Shown here piece by piece: positions 16,096 to 24,805 of a stretch of DNA of 64,000 bases (position 1 is its first letter; each line of letters starts with the position of its first letter). A model generated the notes under the pieces. That model saw only the letters and a list, made by a program, of their open reading frames with translations, was not told the origin of the DNA and made no database searches. The translations under genes were made by a program, and so were the position numbers. This DNA is from Syntrophaceae bacterium UBA6087 (lineage in GTDB: Bacteria > Desulfobacterota > Desulfomonilia > UBA1062): contig DIXF01000010.1 of NCBI GenBank assembly GCA_002448235.1, positions 1 through 64,000 of the forward strand. The letters are read 5' to 3'.

Positions 16096-17280
16096 ATGAG
16101 AGATGTTGTTGTCATCGGCGCCGGGCTTCATCGCTATGGGATGTTTCCTGATAAAACCACTATTGATATGGGTACGGAGGCGATTTCAAGTGCGCTGAAG
16201 GATGCCGGTATGGTCTGGAAAGACATTGAGGCCGCTTACTGCGGCACGGTGCAGCCCGGTGTATCCGGGGGGCATGCCATCTGCAATAAAATGGGATGTA
16301 CGGGCTTGGGCATAACTCTTGTGGAAAATGCGTCCGCCAGTGGATCATCCGCGTTCAGGGAGGCGTATCTGTCCGTCGCCTCCGGAGAGAATGATATCGT
16401 GCTTGCCTTCGGCATTGATAAACTCGGCTCGCAGCTCCAGGTAGTGCCGCCTGTGTCCAATCAGCCGCAGCCGGAGAGCGTGGTGCCGCCCGACTCCAAA
16501 CAGTCTCAGCAAGAGCCGGAAAACGGCGAAAGGGTAGATTCGAAGTTTAAAAAGATGCTGCCGGTCCAATACTTTGCCGATCTCGCCCAACACTACATGA
16601 AAGAATCCGGTGTCACGCGGGAACAGTTGGGCCAGGTTTCGGTGAAGAGCCATTTCAATGCCAGCCTGAATCCCTATGCACACTTTCAGAAGCCATGCAC
16701 ACTGGAGCAGGCCAATAATGCCCGCATGGTTGTAGATCCTCTGACGGTCCTTCACTGCTGCCCGATGGATGATGGGGCTGCAGCGGTCATAGTTTGCGCA
16801 AAGGAAACAGCAAAGAAATATACTGACAACCTGTGTCCGACTGTCGCCGCGTCTGTGAATAAAAGCACTCCGGAAGATGGCGATTTTTTTATCACCCTGA
16901 CCAGGCTGGCCTCTTGGGAAGCCTATAAAAAGGCCGGCATCGGCCCGGAAGACCTGGATCTCATCGAACTGCACGACGCCTTCACGATCGAAGAGATCAT
17001 CTATCTGGAAGCGCTCGGCTTATGTGAAACGGGGCAGGGAGGTAAGCTGGTTCAGGATGGCGTGACGGCCATTGACGGGAAGCATCCAATCAATACGAGC
17101 GGCGGCCTGATTTCCATGGGGCATCCCGTCGGACCCACGGGTATCGGCCAGGTGGCCGAGATCCTCTGGCAGATGCGCGGGCAGTGCGGCAAACGGCAGA
17201 TTCCCAAGCCTGTCAATTATGCCCTGGCCCAAATGGTCGGCGCAGGCGGTGTCTGTGTCATTCACCTGTTCAAGAAATGA
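16096..17280 (+). CDS. Thiolase-fold (SCP-x/lipid-transfer type) protein
   Basis: 394 aa from ATG 16096, seven bases after AGGAAGGGG. It belongs to the SCP-x/acetyl-CoA acetyltransferase group: GTEAISSALKDAGM near the N-terminus, ELHDAFTIEEIIYLEALGLC and GGLISMGHPVGPTGIGQVAEI near the C-terminus. The loop where family members have the acyl-accepting Cys (usually NACASGS) reads ENASASGSSAF, with Ser at residue 80. The HDAF and GHPxGxTG motifs remain. It may be a retro-aldolase-like or non-catalytic thiolase homologue, or simply inactive. No OB-fold DUF35 partner, which such proteins often need, is adjacent. The gene is flanked by spacers of about 300 and 270 bp and is AT-richer than its neighbours, which hints at separate acquisition. 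Confidence 0.8.
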   Translation: MRDVVVIGAGLHRYGMFPDKTTIDMGTEAISSALKDAGMVWKDIEAAYCGTVQPGVSGGHAICNKMGCTGLGITLVENASASGSSAFREAYLSVASGENDIVLAFGIDKLGSQLQVVPPVSNQPQPESVVPPDSKQSQQEPENGERVDSKFKKMLPVQYFADLAQHYMKESGVTREQLGQVSVKSHFNASLNPYAHFQKPCTLEQANNARMVVDPLTVLHCCPMDDGAAAVIVCAKETAKKYTDNLCPTVAASVNKSTPEDGDFFITLTRLASWEAYKKAGIGPEDLDLIELHDAFTIEEIIYLEALGLCETGQGGKLVQDGVTAIDGKHPINTSGGLISMGHPVGPTGIGQVAEILWQMRGQCGKRQIPKPVNYALAQMVGAGGVCVIHLFKK

Positions 17281-17485
17281 AAAGATACAGCAGGAATCAG
17301 TAGGCCGCGAAGGAATATGGTCAGGTCAAAAAACTCACTATACACGGTTTCTTTTCTGCTGGTAAGCTTTCCGTCTGTGTAGAAATATTGCCCCATGTCT
17401 TTCTGCACCTGTTCATTCAAAATTAATTTTTTGCTTCAGTTATTGATCTCATCCCATATTAATTGGGTTCAAAGTGCCTCACGTG

Positions 17486-17515
17486 TTGACAAAAAGGGAG
17501 TCTTTCCATGATAAT
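17486..17515 (+). promoter_or_regulatory. sigma70 promoter of the aroC operon
   Basis: A perfect -35 TTGACA (17486-17491), an 18-bp spacer and GATAAT (17510-17515) lie 31 bp upstream of the aroC ATG. GGAGG (17537-17541) is the ribosome-binding site. The preceding spacer (17281-17485) shows nothing else I can support. Confidence 0.75.
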
Positions 17516-17546
17516 CCGGTCCCATTGATTTGTTAAAGGAGGTCGG

Positions 17547-18680
17547 ATGCTCACATTCTATACCGCCGGAGAATCCCATGGCAAAGGAGTGTTCTCCTTT
17601 CTCGACGGCATCCCTGCGGGTTTACGCGTAAACAGGGACATGATCGATGCCGACCTTGCCCGCCGGCAGAAAGGCTACGGAAGGGGAGGGAGGATGGCCA
17701 TCGAGAAGGACCGGGTGGACGTGCTCTCCGGTATCAGGGGAGGAGTGGCGCTCGGCAGCCCGATCATGCTCGCGGTCTGGAACAGGGATTTCGAAAACTG
17801 GAAAGAGTATATGGACCCGTGGAGCGTACAGCCAGGCAAAGAGCTTTATACCCCCCGGCCGGGCCACGCAGACCTGGCAGGTGCGGCACGGTTCGGCCAC
17901 ACCGATTTGAGAAACGTCCTGGAGCGCTCCAGCGCGCGGGAGACCGCGGGCAGGGTCGCGGCGGGCGGGCTGCTCAGGTCTCTGCTCGGCGCGCTGGGCA
18001 TCGACGTCTATTCATGGGTGCTCCGCATCGGCAAGGCCCATTATGAAGGACCGTTCGACCGGGCATCAAGGGACTCTTCAAGCGTATTCTGCCCCGATCC
18101 GGATATTACCCTGGCCATGGAGAAGCAGATCGACGAGGTCAGAGAGAACGGCGACACCATCGGCGGCGAGTTCAAGATCGTGCTCACCGGGCTGCCTGCA
18201 GGCATCGGGTCGCACACCCAGTGGGACCAGCGCCTCGATACTTCCATCGCAGCCTATCTCATGTCCATCCCCGGAATCAAGGCCGTCCAGATCGGTAAAG
18301 GCGTCGAATGCGCCGAGCTGCCCGGCTCGCAGATCCATGACGAGATCCTGCCGGGCAACCCGAAGCGGCGGGCCTCGAACAACGCGGGCGGCGTCGAGGG
18401 CGGCATCTCCAACGGGCAGCCCATCGAGGTGCGCTGCACCATGAAGCCCATCCCGACCCTGCAGAAAGGCCTCAAGTCTGTCGATATCCGCACCGGGGAA
18501 AGTGTGCGGGCCCAGTACGAGCGTTCCGACTACTGCGCCGTGCCGGCCGCATCGGTCGTGGGTGAGGCGATGCTGATCATCGCGGTCTCGAGCGCCATCC
18601 TTGCGAGCTTCGGGCTCCCGGACATGGCCTCGCTCACACCGGCCTTCGACAGCTTCCGGAAAAGGGGGGAGTCCCTGTGA
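17547..18680 (+). CDS. aroC: Chorismate synthase
   Basis: 377 aa, family length. It converts 5-enolpyruvylshikimate 3-phosphate to chorismate using reduced FMN. Signatures include TAGESHGKGVFSFLDGIPAG at the start, RPGHADLAGAARFGHTDLRN, RSSARETAGRVAAGGL and NAGGVEGGISNGQPIEVRC. It is the first gene of an eight-gene co-directional run and has its own promoter. The stop overlaps the GTG start of the fused aroK-aroB gene, so flux through adjacent shikimate steps should be co-regulated by translation coupling. Confidence 0.97.
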   Translation: MLTFYTAGESHGKGVFSFLDGIPAGLRVNRDMIDADLARRQKGYGRGGRMAIEKDRVDVLSGIRGGVALGSPIMLAVWNRDFENWKEYMDPWSVQPGKELYTPRPGHADLAGAARFGHTDLRNVLERSSARETAGRVAAGGLLRSLLGALGIDVYSWVLRIGKAHYEGPFDRASRDSSSVFCPDPDITLAMEKQIDEVRENGDTIGGEFKIVLTGLPAGIGSHTQWDQRLDTSIAAYLMSIPGIKAVQIGKGVECAELPGSQIHDEILPGNPKRRASNNAGGVEGGISNGQPIEVRCTMKPIPTLQKGLKSVDIRTGESVRAQYERSDYCAVPAASVVGEAMLIIAVSSAILASFGLPDMASLTPAFDSFRKRGESL

Positions 18681-20236
18681 TCTTCCTCACCGGATTCATG
18701 GGTTCGGGCAAGTCGACGGTGGGCTGGAAACTCGCATCGCTTCTCGGTATGCCCTTTGTCGATCTGGATGCCGTAATCAGCAAGAAAGCCGGAACCTCCA
18801 TTCCGGATATTTTCCGCTGTGCAGGCGAAGAGGCCTTCCGGTTCCTGGAGCGCAAGGCGCTGCTCGAGGCCGCTTCCGGGGCAGAGCCCTGCGTCGTCGC
18901 GACAGGGGGAGGGCTGCCGGTCAATCCTTTCAACCGCAGGATCATGAAGGCTTCGGGCTTCATCGTTCACTTGAAGGCATCCTTCGAGAGCATCATGAGC
19001 CGCGTCCCCGATGACCAGAGCAGGCCGTTGTGGAACACCGATTCCCGCGCCCTCTTCGAATCGAGAAAGGACGCCTATGCCGACGCGGACCTCGTCATCG
19101 ACACCGATATAAAGACCGCGGATCAGGAAGCAAGGGAGATCTCGGAGGCCGTTTCCGGATTCACCCTGCCGACAGGGGTCATCCTGCCGGAAAATCCTTA
19201 CCCGGTTTATATCGGGAAGGGCATCTTCAAGGATATCCTAACCCTGATGAAGCGGAGCCTCACCCCTGAAGGGCTCTTCGTGCTCGTGGATGAAAATGTC
19301 CGGAAGCACCACAAAGATCTCATCGAAGAGACACTGGCCACGCAGCCGCATGTCCTGATGACCGTTCCCTCGGGAGAGGAATCCAAGTCATCGGCCTTCC
19401 TGGAAAAGGTCTTGGGCGAGATGTTCTTCCGCCGGGTGAACCGCCAGTGGGCGTGCCTCGCGATCGGCGGCGGCGTGACGGGCGATCTGGCCGGTTTTGC
19501 CGCGAGCGTCTACATGCGGGGAATCCCGGTCATCCACGCCGCCACGACCCTGCTCTCCCAGACCGATTCCAGCATCGGGGGCAAGACCGGCATCAATAAC
19601 GCATACGGCAAGAACCTCGTGGGCACCTTTCACCAGCCCCTCTTCGTCATGAGCGACATAAACTTCCTTGCAACCCTCGACCAGGCGCAAATTCGAAGCG
19701 CCATGGCCGAGGTGATCAAGTACGGCATCATCATGGACAAAGGCCTCTTTGAATACATCGAGAGCAACCCTGCCTGCGACTACGGAAAGATCGTTGCCAT
19801 GTGCGCCCGGGACAAGGCGCGGATCGTAAGCGGGGATGAGAGGGAAGGGGGCTTGAGGAGAATCCTGAATTTCGGCCACACCCTCGGCCACGCCGTGGAG
19901 AAGAGCACCGGCTATGCCGTCCTCCACGGAGAGGCCGTGGCGCTGGGCATGCTCTTCGCCGCATGGCTCTCCGTGAAAAGGGGCATATTGTCCCGAGCCG
20001 CTTTCGACCGTATCAGAAGTCTTATAGAGAGAGAGCACATCATCCCCTCCTCCTTGCGGCTGCCGGGTCGCGAAGAGGCAGCAGAGGCAATGTCCATGGA
20101 CAAAAAGGGCCAGGGAACGGGCATCCACTTTGTGTTGACACCGTCCATAGGGGATGTTAGCGTACAAAAACTTTCTGAAATCGAAGTATTGGAAGCATAC
20201 AAAGGATTTGCTGATGGATATGTTAGAGGCCTTTGA
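18677..20236 (+). CDS. aroKB: Fused shikimate kinase / 3-dehydroquinate synthase
   Basis: 519 aa in one uninterrupted frame. Residues of about 1-162 are shikimate kinase: P-loop GFMGSGKSTVG, VDLDAVISKKAG, the GGGLP shikimate-binding loop and SRPLW of the lid. Residues of about 175-519 are 3-dehydroquinate synthase (AroB): GGGVTGDLAGFAASVYMRG, TTLLSQTDSSIGGKTGINN, KNLVGTFHQP and zinc ligands in the NFGHTLGHAVE and LHGEAVALGM motifs. Both sets of catalytic residues look intact, so it should carry out two non-consecutive shikimate-pathway steps. The start is GTG 18677, overlapping the aroC stop. The short linker (about residues 160-175) shows no internal stop or frameshift. Confidence 0.95.
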   Translation: MIFLTGFMGSGKSTVGWKLASLLGMPFVDLDAVISKKAGTSIPDIFRCAGEEAFRFLERKALLEAASGAEPCVVATGGGLPVNPFNRRIMKASGFIVHLKASFESIMSRVPDDQSRPLWNTDSRALFESRKDAYADADLVIDTDIKTADQEAREISEAVSGFTLPTGVILPENPYPVYIGKGIFKDILTLMKRSLTPEGLFVLVDENVRKHHKDLIEETLATQPHVLMTVPSGEESKSSAFLEKVLGEMFFRRVNRQWACLAIGGGVTGDLAGFAASVYMRGIPVIHAATTLLSQTDSSIGGKTGINNAYGKNLVGTFHQPLFVMSDINFLATLDQAQIRSAMAEVIKYGIIMDKGLFEYIESNPACDYGKIVAMCARDKARIVSGDEREGGLRRILNFGHTLGHAVEKSTGYAVLHGEAVALGMLFAAWLSVKRGILSRAAFDRIRSLIEREHIIPSSLRLPGREEAAEAMSMDKKGQGTGIHFVLTPSIGDVSVQKLSEIEVLEAYKGFADGYVRGL

Positions 20237-20744
20237 GAAAGGCGACTTCCTTCAGATCATTGAATCTGCGGATTCCGTTAAGGGCCCTGAAGAGCAGCTC
20301 CTTCTGGGGATCTCCCTCTACAAGCTCGGGAAGCACCGGGAAGCCATGAAGGTATTCCTGAAGCTGTCCGATACGGTCAGGGATCTGGCCCAGGTGTTTT
20401 ACTACATGGCCCTTATCCACAAGGAAAAGGGCGACCTGGACTCGGCCCGCTCCTGCATCGAGGATTACAGCCATTTCTATCCGGATGACGACGACGCGCT
20501 GGAGATCCTTCAATCCGGCCGCGAGGAGGCTCCGCTCGTGAGCGTACCGTCGCTGGAGCTTGCAAAGATCTATGCCGCGCAGGGTCACTTCGCCCAGTCG
20601 CTCGATATCTTTGCAACCCTGCTTAAAAGCTCGCCCCTCGATCCGGATGTCCGGAAAGAAGCCGAAAAGGTCCAGGCCATGCACGTCATCAAAACCCTGG
20701 AGCGCTGGCTGGAAAGGATGAAGAATGAAAGTACTGATGATTAA
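20214..20744 (+). CDS. TPR-repeat protein
   Basis: 176 aa from ATG 20214 (AAAGGA six to nine bases upstream); the start overlaps the end of aroKB by 23 bp. The sequence is helical throughout with tetratricopeptide-like units: EEQLLLGISLYKLGKHREAMKVF, AQVFYYMALIHKEKGDLDSARSC and SLELAKIYAAQGHFAQSLDIF. There is no signal peptide. TPR proteins usually act as protein-binding scaffolds; the partner is unknown. It sits between shikimate genes and overlaps aroQ by 20 bp, an arrangement that suggests coupled translation more than pathway involvement. Confidence 0.8.
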   Translation: MDMLEAFEKGDFLQIIESADSVKGPEEQLLLGISLYKLGKHREAMKVFLKLSDTVRDLAQVFYYMALIHKEKGDLDSARSCIEDYSHFYPDDDDALEILQSGREEAPLVSVPSLELAKIYAAQGHFAQSLDIFATLLKSSPLDPDVRKEAEKVQAMHVIKTLERWLERMKNESTDD

Positions 20745-21171
20745 CGGGCCCAATATGAACCTCCTGGGTGCGCGGGAAAAGGGCATTTACGGCACGGTCT
20801 CCCTTTCCGAGATCGAGCAGGCCGCCCGGGAAAAGGCCGGAGCCCTCGGGCTTGAGCTTACCGCCTTCCAGTCGAACCACGAGGGCGCCATCATCGATAA
20901 AATCCATTCCGCACGTGGCTCGGGCGTAAGCTGCATCATCATCAATCCCGGGGGGTATACACACACGTCCGTTGCGATCCGCGATGCCCTGCTCGCCGTG
21001 GACATTCCGTTCATAGAGGTGCACATCAGCAATGTAACTGCCAGAGAGCCCTTCCGGCAGACAAACCTTTTCTCCGACGTCGCCATGGGCACCATCAACG
21101 GCTTTGGCGCCCTCGGCTACACCCTGGCATTAGAGGCAGTGCATGGACTACTCGGATCAAAGGCTCGCTAA
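20725..21171 (+). CDS. aroQ: Type II 3-dehydroquinate dehydratase
   Basis: 148 aa, standard for the dodecameric type II enzyme, which dehydrates 3-dehydroquinate to 3-dehydroshikimate. Conserved segments: INGPNMNLLGAREKGIYG (with the flexible-loop Arg and catalytic Tyr), FQSNHEGAIIDKIH, IINPGGYTHTSVAIRDAL and PFIEVHISNVTAREPFR, the last including the catalytic His region. The preceding TPR gene overlaps the start and the following pepQ-like gene overlaps the end by 29 bp. Confidence 0.96.
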   Translation: MKVLMINGPNMNLLGAREKGIYGTVSLSEIEQAAREKAGALGLELTAFQSNHEGAIIDKIHSARGSGVSCIIINPGGYTHTSVAIRDALLAVDIPFIEVHISNVTAREPFRQTNLFSDVAMGTINGFGALGYTLALEAVHGLLGSKAR

Positions 21172-22213
21172 GGCGAGGACGTTCCTTAAAGGCCTCGACG
21201 CCATTCTTCTCTATTCCCGGCCCAACGTGACCTATGTAAGCGGGTACACGGGCTCGGATGCGATCGCCGTGTTTACGGATTCGTCCGCCTCCCTGTTCGT
21301 CGACTCCCGCAATACGCTCCAGGCCAAGGAAGAAGCCAACATAGAGGTACACGAGATCCGCAAACGCTGGGAAGAGATCTACGAGCGGTTAAACGCGCAG
21401 GGCGTCAAAACGCTGGGCATAGAATCCAATGTCATCGACCTGGATTCCTTCCTCCAGATGAAGGACCTGTTCAAAGGTATCGAGATGACGCCCATGGGCG
21501 GACAGCTCAAACAGTTAAGGAGCATCAAGGACTCGGGCGAGATCGCCCTGATCACCGAAGCGTCCCGCATCGCGGAGCAGGCGATAAACGAAGTGCTCTC
21601 CGCGGGCATCATCGGCCGGAAGGAGATCGACCTCGCCTTCGACCTGGAGTGCGGAATGCGGCGGCTGGGCGCGAGCGGGGCATCCTTCGAGATCATCGTC
21701 GCCTCGGGCCCCAGGTCCGCCATGCCGCACGGCGCGGCAACGGACAAGATCATCCGGGGGGGCGAGCCCGTGGTGTTCGATTTCGGCGCCGTGTACAAGG
21801 GATACACCTCCGACCAGACCATCACCGTGTACACCGGAGAGCCGGACAAGGAATTCATCGACGTGTACAATCACGTGAGGAAAGCCCAGAAGTCGGCCTT
21901 TGCAGCGGTGGGCAAAGGGGTCAGGGCAACAGAGCCGGACAAGGCCGCACGCGACCATCTCCAGTCCGCCGGGCTCGCGGAGTATTTCGGCCACGGCCTC
22001 GGACACGGGGTGGGCATGGAGGTGCACGAGGCGCCCACGGTTTCTTACCTCTCGAAGGACACTCTGGAGAGCGGGATGGTGTTCACCATCGAGCCGGGCG
22101 TATATCTCCCGGGCAAGTTCGGGGTCAGGCTCGAGGATATGGTCCTGCTCACAGATAATTCTTGCAAGCTGCTTACAAATCTTGATAAAGAGGCCATAAA
22201 AGTAACAAATTAG
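21143..22213 (+). CDS. pepQ: Xaa-Pro aminopeptidase/dipeptidase (M24)
   Basis: 356 aa, cytoplasmic. The N-terminal creatinase-like domain (about 1-130) is followed by a pita-bread metallopeptidase domain. The five metal ligands are visible: two Asp in VVFDFGAVYKGYTSDQTITV, His in FGHGLGHGVGMEVHEAP, Glu in FTIEPGVYLP and Glu in GVRLEDMVLLT. It removes residues preceding proline from peptides. The pepQ-efp-accB order is common in many bacteria. Whether it is an aminopeptidase (PepP) or a dipeptidase (PepQ) is not resolvable here; the symbol follows the common name in this operon. Confidence 0.88.
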   Translation: MDYSDQRLAKARTFLKGLDAILLYSRPNVTYVSGYTGSDAIAVFTDSSASLFVDSRNTLQAKEEANIEVHEIRKRWEEIYERLNAQGVKTLGIESNVIDLDSFLQMKDLFKGIEMTPMGGQLKQLRSIKDSGEIALITEASRIAEQAINEVLSAGIIGRKEIDLAFDLECGMRRLGASGASFEIIVASGPRSAMPHGAATDKIIRGGEPVVFDFGAVYKGYTSDQTITVYTGEPDKEFIDVYNHVRKAQKSAFAAVGKGVRATEPDKAARDHLQSAGLAEYFGHGLGHGVGMEVHEAPTVSYLSKDTLESGMVFTIEPGVYLPGKFGVRLEDMVLLTDNSCKLLTNLDKEAIKVTN

Positions 22214-22224
22214 GAGACTTTACC

Positions 22225-22788
22225 ATGCAGTACTCAACCGCACAGTTTCGCAAAGGCTTGAAGATCGAGATTGCCGGAGAACCGCTCACCATCGTGGATT
22301 TCCAGCATGTCAAACCCGGCAAGGGCGGCGCGTTCGTGCGCACCAAGATGAAGAGTCTCATCACCGGCAACACCCTGGAAAAGACCTTCCGCTCGGGCGA
22401 GAAAGTGGATGTCCCGAACCTCGAAGAAAAGAACATGTCGTTCTTATACCAGGACGATACGGGCTACTGGTTCATGGACAGCCAGACCTATGAGCAGATG
22501 AACCTGAAGGAAGAAAACGTCTCGGAGGCCATCGGGTATCTCAAGGAGAACATCGAGGTGGGCATCCTCTTCCACAACGACAAACCCATCGGCATCGACC
22601 TGCCCATGTTCATGGAGCTCGCCGTGACGGAAACCGATCCCGGCGTTCGCGGGAACACCGCATCGGGGGGCTCGAAGCCGGCAAAGCTCGAAACGGGCAA
22701 GACGATCCAGGTGCCCCTTTTCATCAACGAAGGAGATACCGTCAAGGTTGACACCAGAACTGACGAGTATATAGAGAGAGTAAGCTGA
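22225..22788 (+). CDS. efp: Elongation factor P
   Basis: 187 aa, three OB-like domains. EF-P binds between the P and E sites of the ribosome and relieves stalling at polyproline. The N-terminal KOW-like domain has the conserved tip loop HVKPGKGGAFVRTKMKSL, with Lys at the usual modification position. The C-terminal domain ends VDTRTDEYIERVS, as in the family. GGAG (22213-22216) precedes the ATG. It follows the M24 peptidase by 11 bp and precedes accB by one base. No epmA/epmB or earP modification gene is in the window. Confidence 0.97.
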   Translation: MQYSTAQFRKGLKIEIAGEPLTIVDFQHVKPGKGGAFVRTKMKSLITGNTLEKTFRSGEKVDVPNLEEKNMSFLYQDDTGYWFMDSQTYEQMNLKEENVSEAIGYLKENIEVGILFHNDKPIGIDLPMFMELAVTETDPGVRGNTASGGSKPAKLETGKTIQVPLFINEGDTVKVDTRTDEYIERVS

Positions 22789-22789
22789 A

Positions 22790-23205
<416 letters not shown>

Positions 23206-23209
<4 letters not shown>

Positions 23210-23940
23210 CCGAATGGCACCTCATCCTCGAAGGAAGGTGCCCCTCTCGACTGAACATGGCAAGAGACCTTGCCCTTTTCCAATCGGTTCTCGATGGGAA
23301 TCGTCAGGGATTTTTCAGGGTCTACAACTGGGATGAGCCTGCCCTCACTACAGGCTTCCACCAGAAGGGTTTCAGACCCGCCGACACGAAGCTTTCCATT
23401 CCCGTCGTAAGGCGGCCCACCGGCGGCGGGGCCGTGCTTCACGTGGACGACATGACGTTCTCCATCGCCGCTCCCGAATCTCCCCCCTTTACCGGCGTCA
23501 TCGGGACATGCAGGAAGGTATCGGAGATCTTCGCCTCCGCACTCAAAGAGTGCGGGCTGGATGCCAAGATACAGGGCGATACGGCCGGATTCGCCGATGT
23601 GTGCTTTCAGCGGACCTCACCGGTGGAGCTCTGCGTCCGGGGGGCCAAGATCATGGGCATGGCGTTGCTGCGTAAGAACGGGCATATTCTGGTCCAGGGG
23701 GTTCTGCCCTTAACCGTAGACAAGGGGCTCTCAATGCAGGTCTTCGGCGGTGCAGGCGGTCCAGTCTGCAGGGGAATCCGCGACTACGCGCCCCGGTTCT
23801 CTCAGGAAGAATTCGTCGGAAACTTACTCCGGGCTTTTTCTTCCGGGACGGGCATCTCCTTTCTGCCACGCGGTTATGATGATGACCAGCAGCACGACCG
23901 CGATAACGGCAAAATAGATCTCAGGGGGCAGAAACCTTAA
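23206..23940 (+). CDS. Lipoate-protein ligase A / octanoyltransferase family protein
   Basis: 244 aa, LplA/LipM-type fold. Diagnostic motifs are RRPTGGGAVLHVDDMTFSI (the RRxxGGGxVxHD-like lipoyl-AMP pocket) and RGAKIMGMALLRKNGHILVQG, which retains the substrate-binding Lys of the G-x-K-I-x-G element. These enzymes attach lipoate or transfer octanoate to lipoyl domains; the pattern differs from biotin ligase BirA (GRGRxGRxW). It overlaps accB by four bases, so a link to a biotinylated carrier is tempting but unproven. The last 117 bp overlap a convergent gene, and the C-terminal tail (DDDQQHDRDNGK) is unlike the family and is probably disordered. Confidence 0.8.
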
Positions 23941-24579
23941 GACAAGGGCCTCTCCGATCAGTGAGTAGAGCACGACGGACGGGAGCACGCCCAGGACCGT
24001 CGCCTTCATGAAGTCCTTCCACAAAACGCCGGAAGCTGCGGCGGCAGAGTTTATCGCAACGAACGGGACAACGAGCATGACCTGGAGCAGCAGCACGATA
24101 CGGAAGCCGTTTCTCCTGATGGCCGCCTTGATCCTGGCCGTCTTATCCGCCTTGCCCCACATTTCTTCGATGGAGAGTGTCCTGACGAGGAAAAAAGTGA
24201 GGTTGGCGTTGAGGATGGCCCCAAGATAAGAAAGGATCATCCCGAGGTATGGGCCGAAGCTCGCGGACCCGGTGATAAAAAGGATGGTGATCGGCGAGAC
24301 GAGGGGCATGACGGCAACCAGGAGGACAAAGACGAGCATGCCCGGGTAGCCCAGGTCCTCAAGCGTGGCCCTGAGCTCGAACCATCCGCTCAAAGGGTAG
24401 GGGTCGGTTATTCTGAACACTTCCAGTATGGAAAAGAACGCGGCAATGCTCAGGATGAGAAGGCACAGGTGGTGTCTGAACCACGAAAAGTAGGTGTCGG
24501 GCTCCAGGCATTTTTCGCAATACATCTGCACGGTGCGGTAAACCCCTGAAGAAGTGATCGTCTTTTTGAGAGATGCCAC
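23824..24579 (-). CDS. VTT-domain (TVP38/TMEM64, SNARE-associated) membrane protein
   Basis: 251 aa inner-membrane protein with about five to six hydrophobic segments. The VTT domain spans about residues 75-215: PGMLVFVLLVAVMPLVSPIT, then GASFGP-like ITGSASFGPYLGMILSYLGA, and a VPFVAINSAAAASGV re-entrant loop. Relatives such as DedA and TMEM41B/VMP1 are lipid scramblases or transport-related proteins; a role in membrane lipid homeostasis is inferred. An N-terminal CEKC pair precedes the first helix. The 3' end overlaps the lipoate-ligase-like gene on the opposite strand by 117 bp. Confidence 0.8.
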   Translation of the reverse strand: MASLKKTITSSGVYRTVQMYCEKCLEPDTYFSWFRHHLCLLILSIAAFFSILEVFRITDPYPLSGWFELRATLEDLGYPGMLVFVLLVAVMPLVSPITILFITGSASFGPYLGMILSYLGAILNANLTFFLVRTLSIEEMWGKADKTARIKAAIRRNGFRIVLLLQVMLVVPFVAINSAAAASGVLWKDFMKATVLGVLPSVVLYSLIGEALVLRFLPPEIYFAVIAVVLLVIIITAWQKGDARPGRKSPE

Positions 24580-24704
24580 AGATATATTATGGCGGTAAAA
24601 GCCTTGTTCGCAACATCCCTTTCCAGGCCGGATGAGGCCGGGCAGTCATGGTGATATTCGGAAACCCATACCGTGCGGCCGGCAAAATCGAACGATCGTT
24701 ATAT

Positions 24705-24731
24705 TTTTTACCTTGTTGTGTGTGGTAAAAA
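24705..24731. repeat. Inverted repeat upstream of the acyl-CoA synthetase gene
   Basis: TTTTTACC (24705-24712) and GGTAAAAA (24724-24731) are perfect inverted arms separated by 11 bases. A second palindrome, AACGATCGTT, lies at 24691-24700. Both are in the 226-bp intergenic region, so either could be a regulator-binding site; no promoter is clear enough to call. Confidence 0.45.
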
Positions 24732-24805
24732 TTGATACAAAGAATGCAATGATATTCGGATATTTATCCCTTCATCGACCATAAAAAGTGAAAGGAATGG
24801 CACGC

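Noticed and set aside
17262..17420. A 52-residue minus-strand frame after the thiolase-fold gene
   Set aside because: It is protein-like and has a possible TTG start, but it lacks a ribosome-binding site and runs into the thiolase gene's end; I could not support it as a gene.
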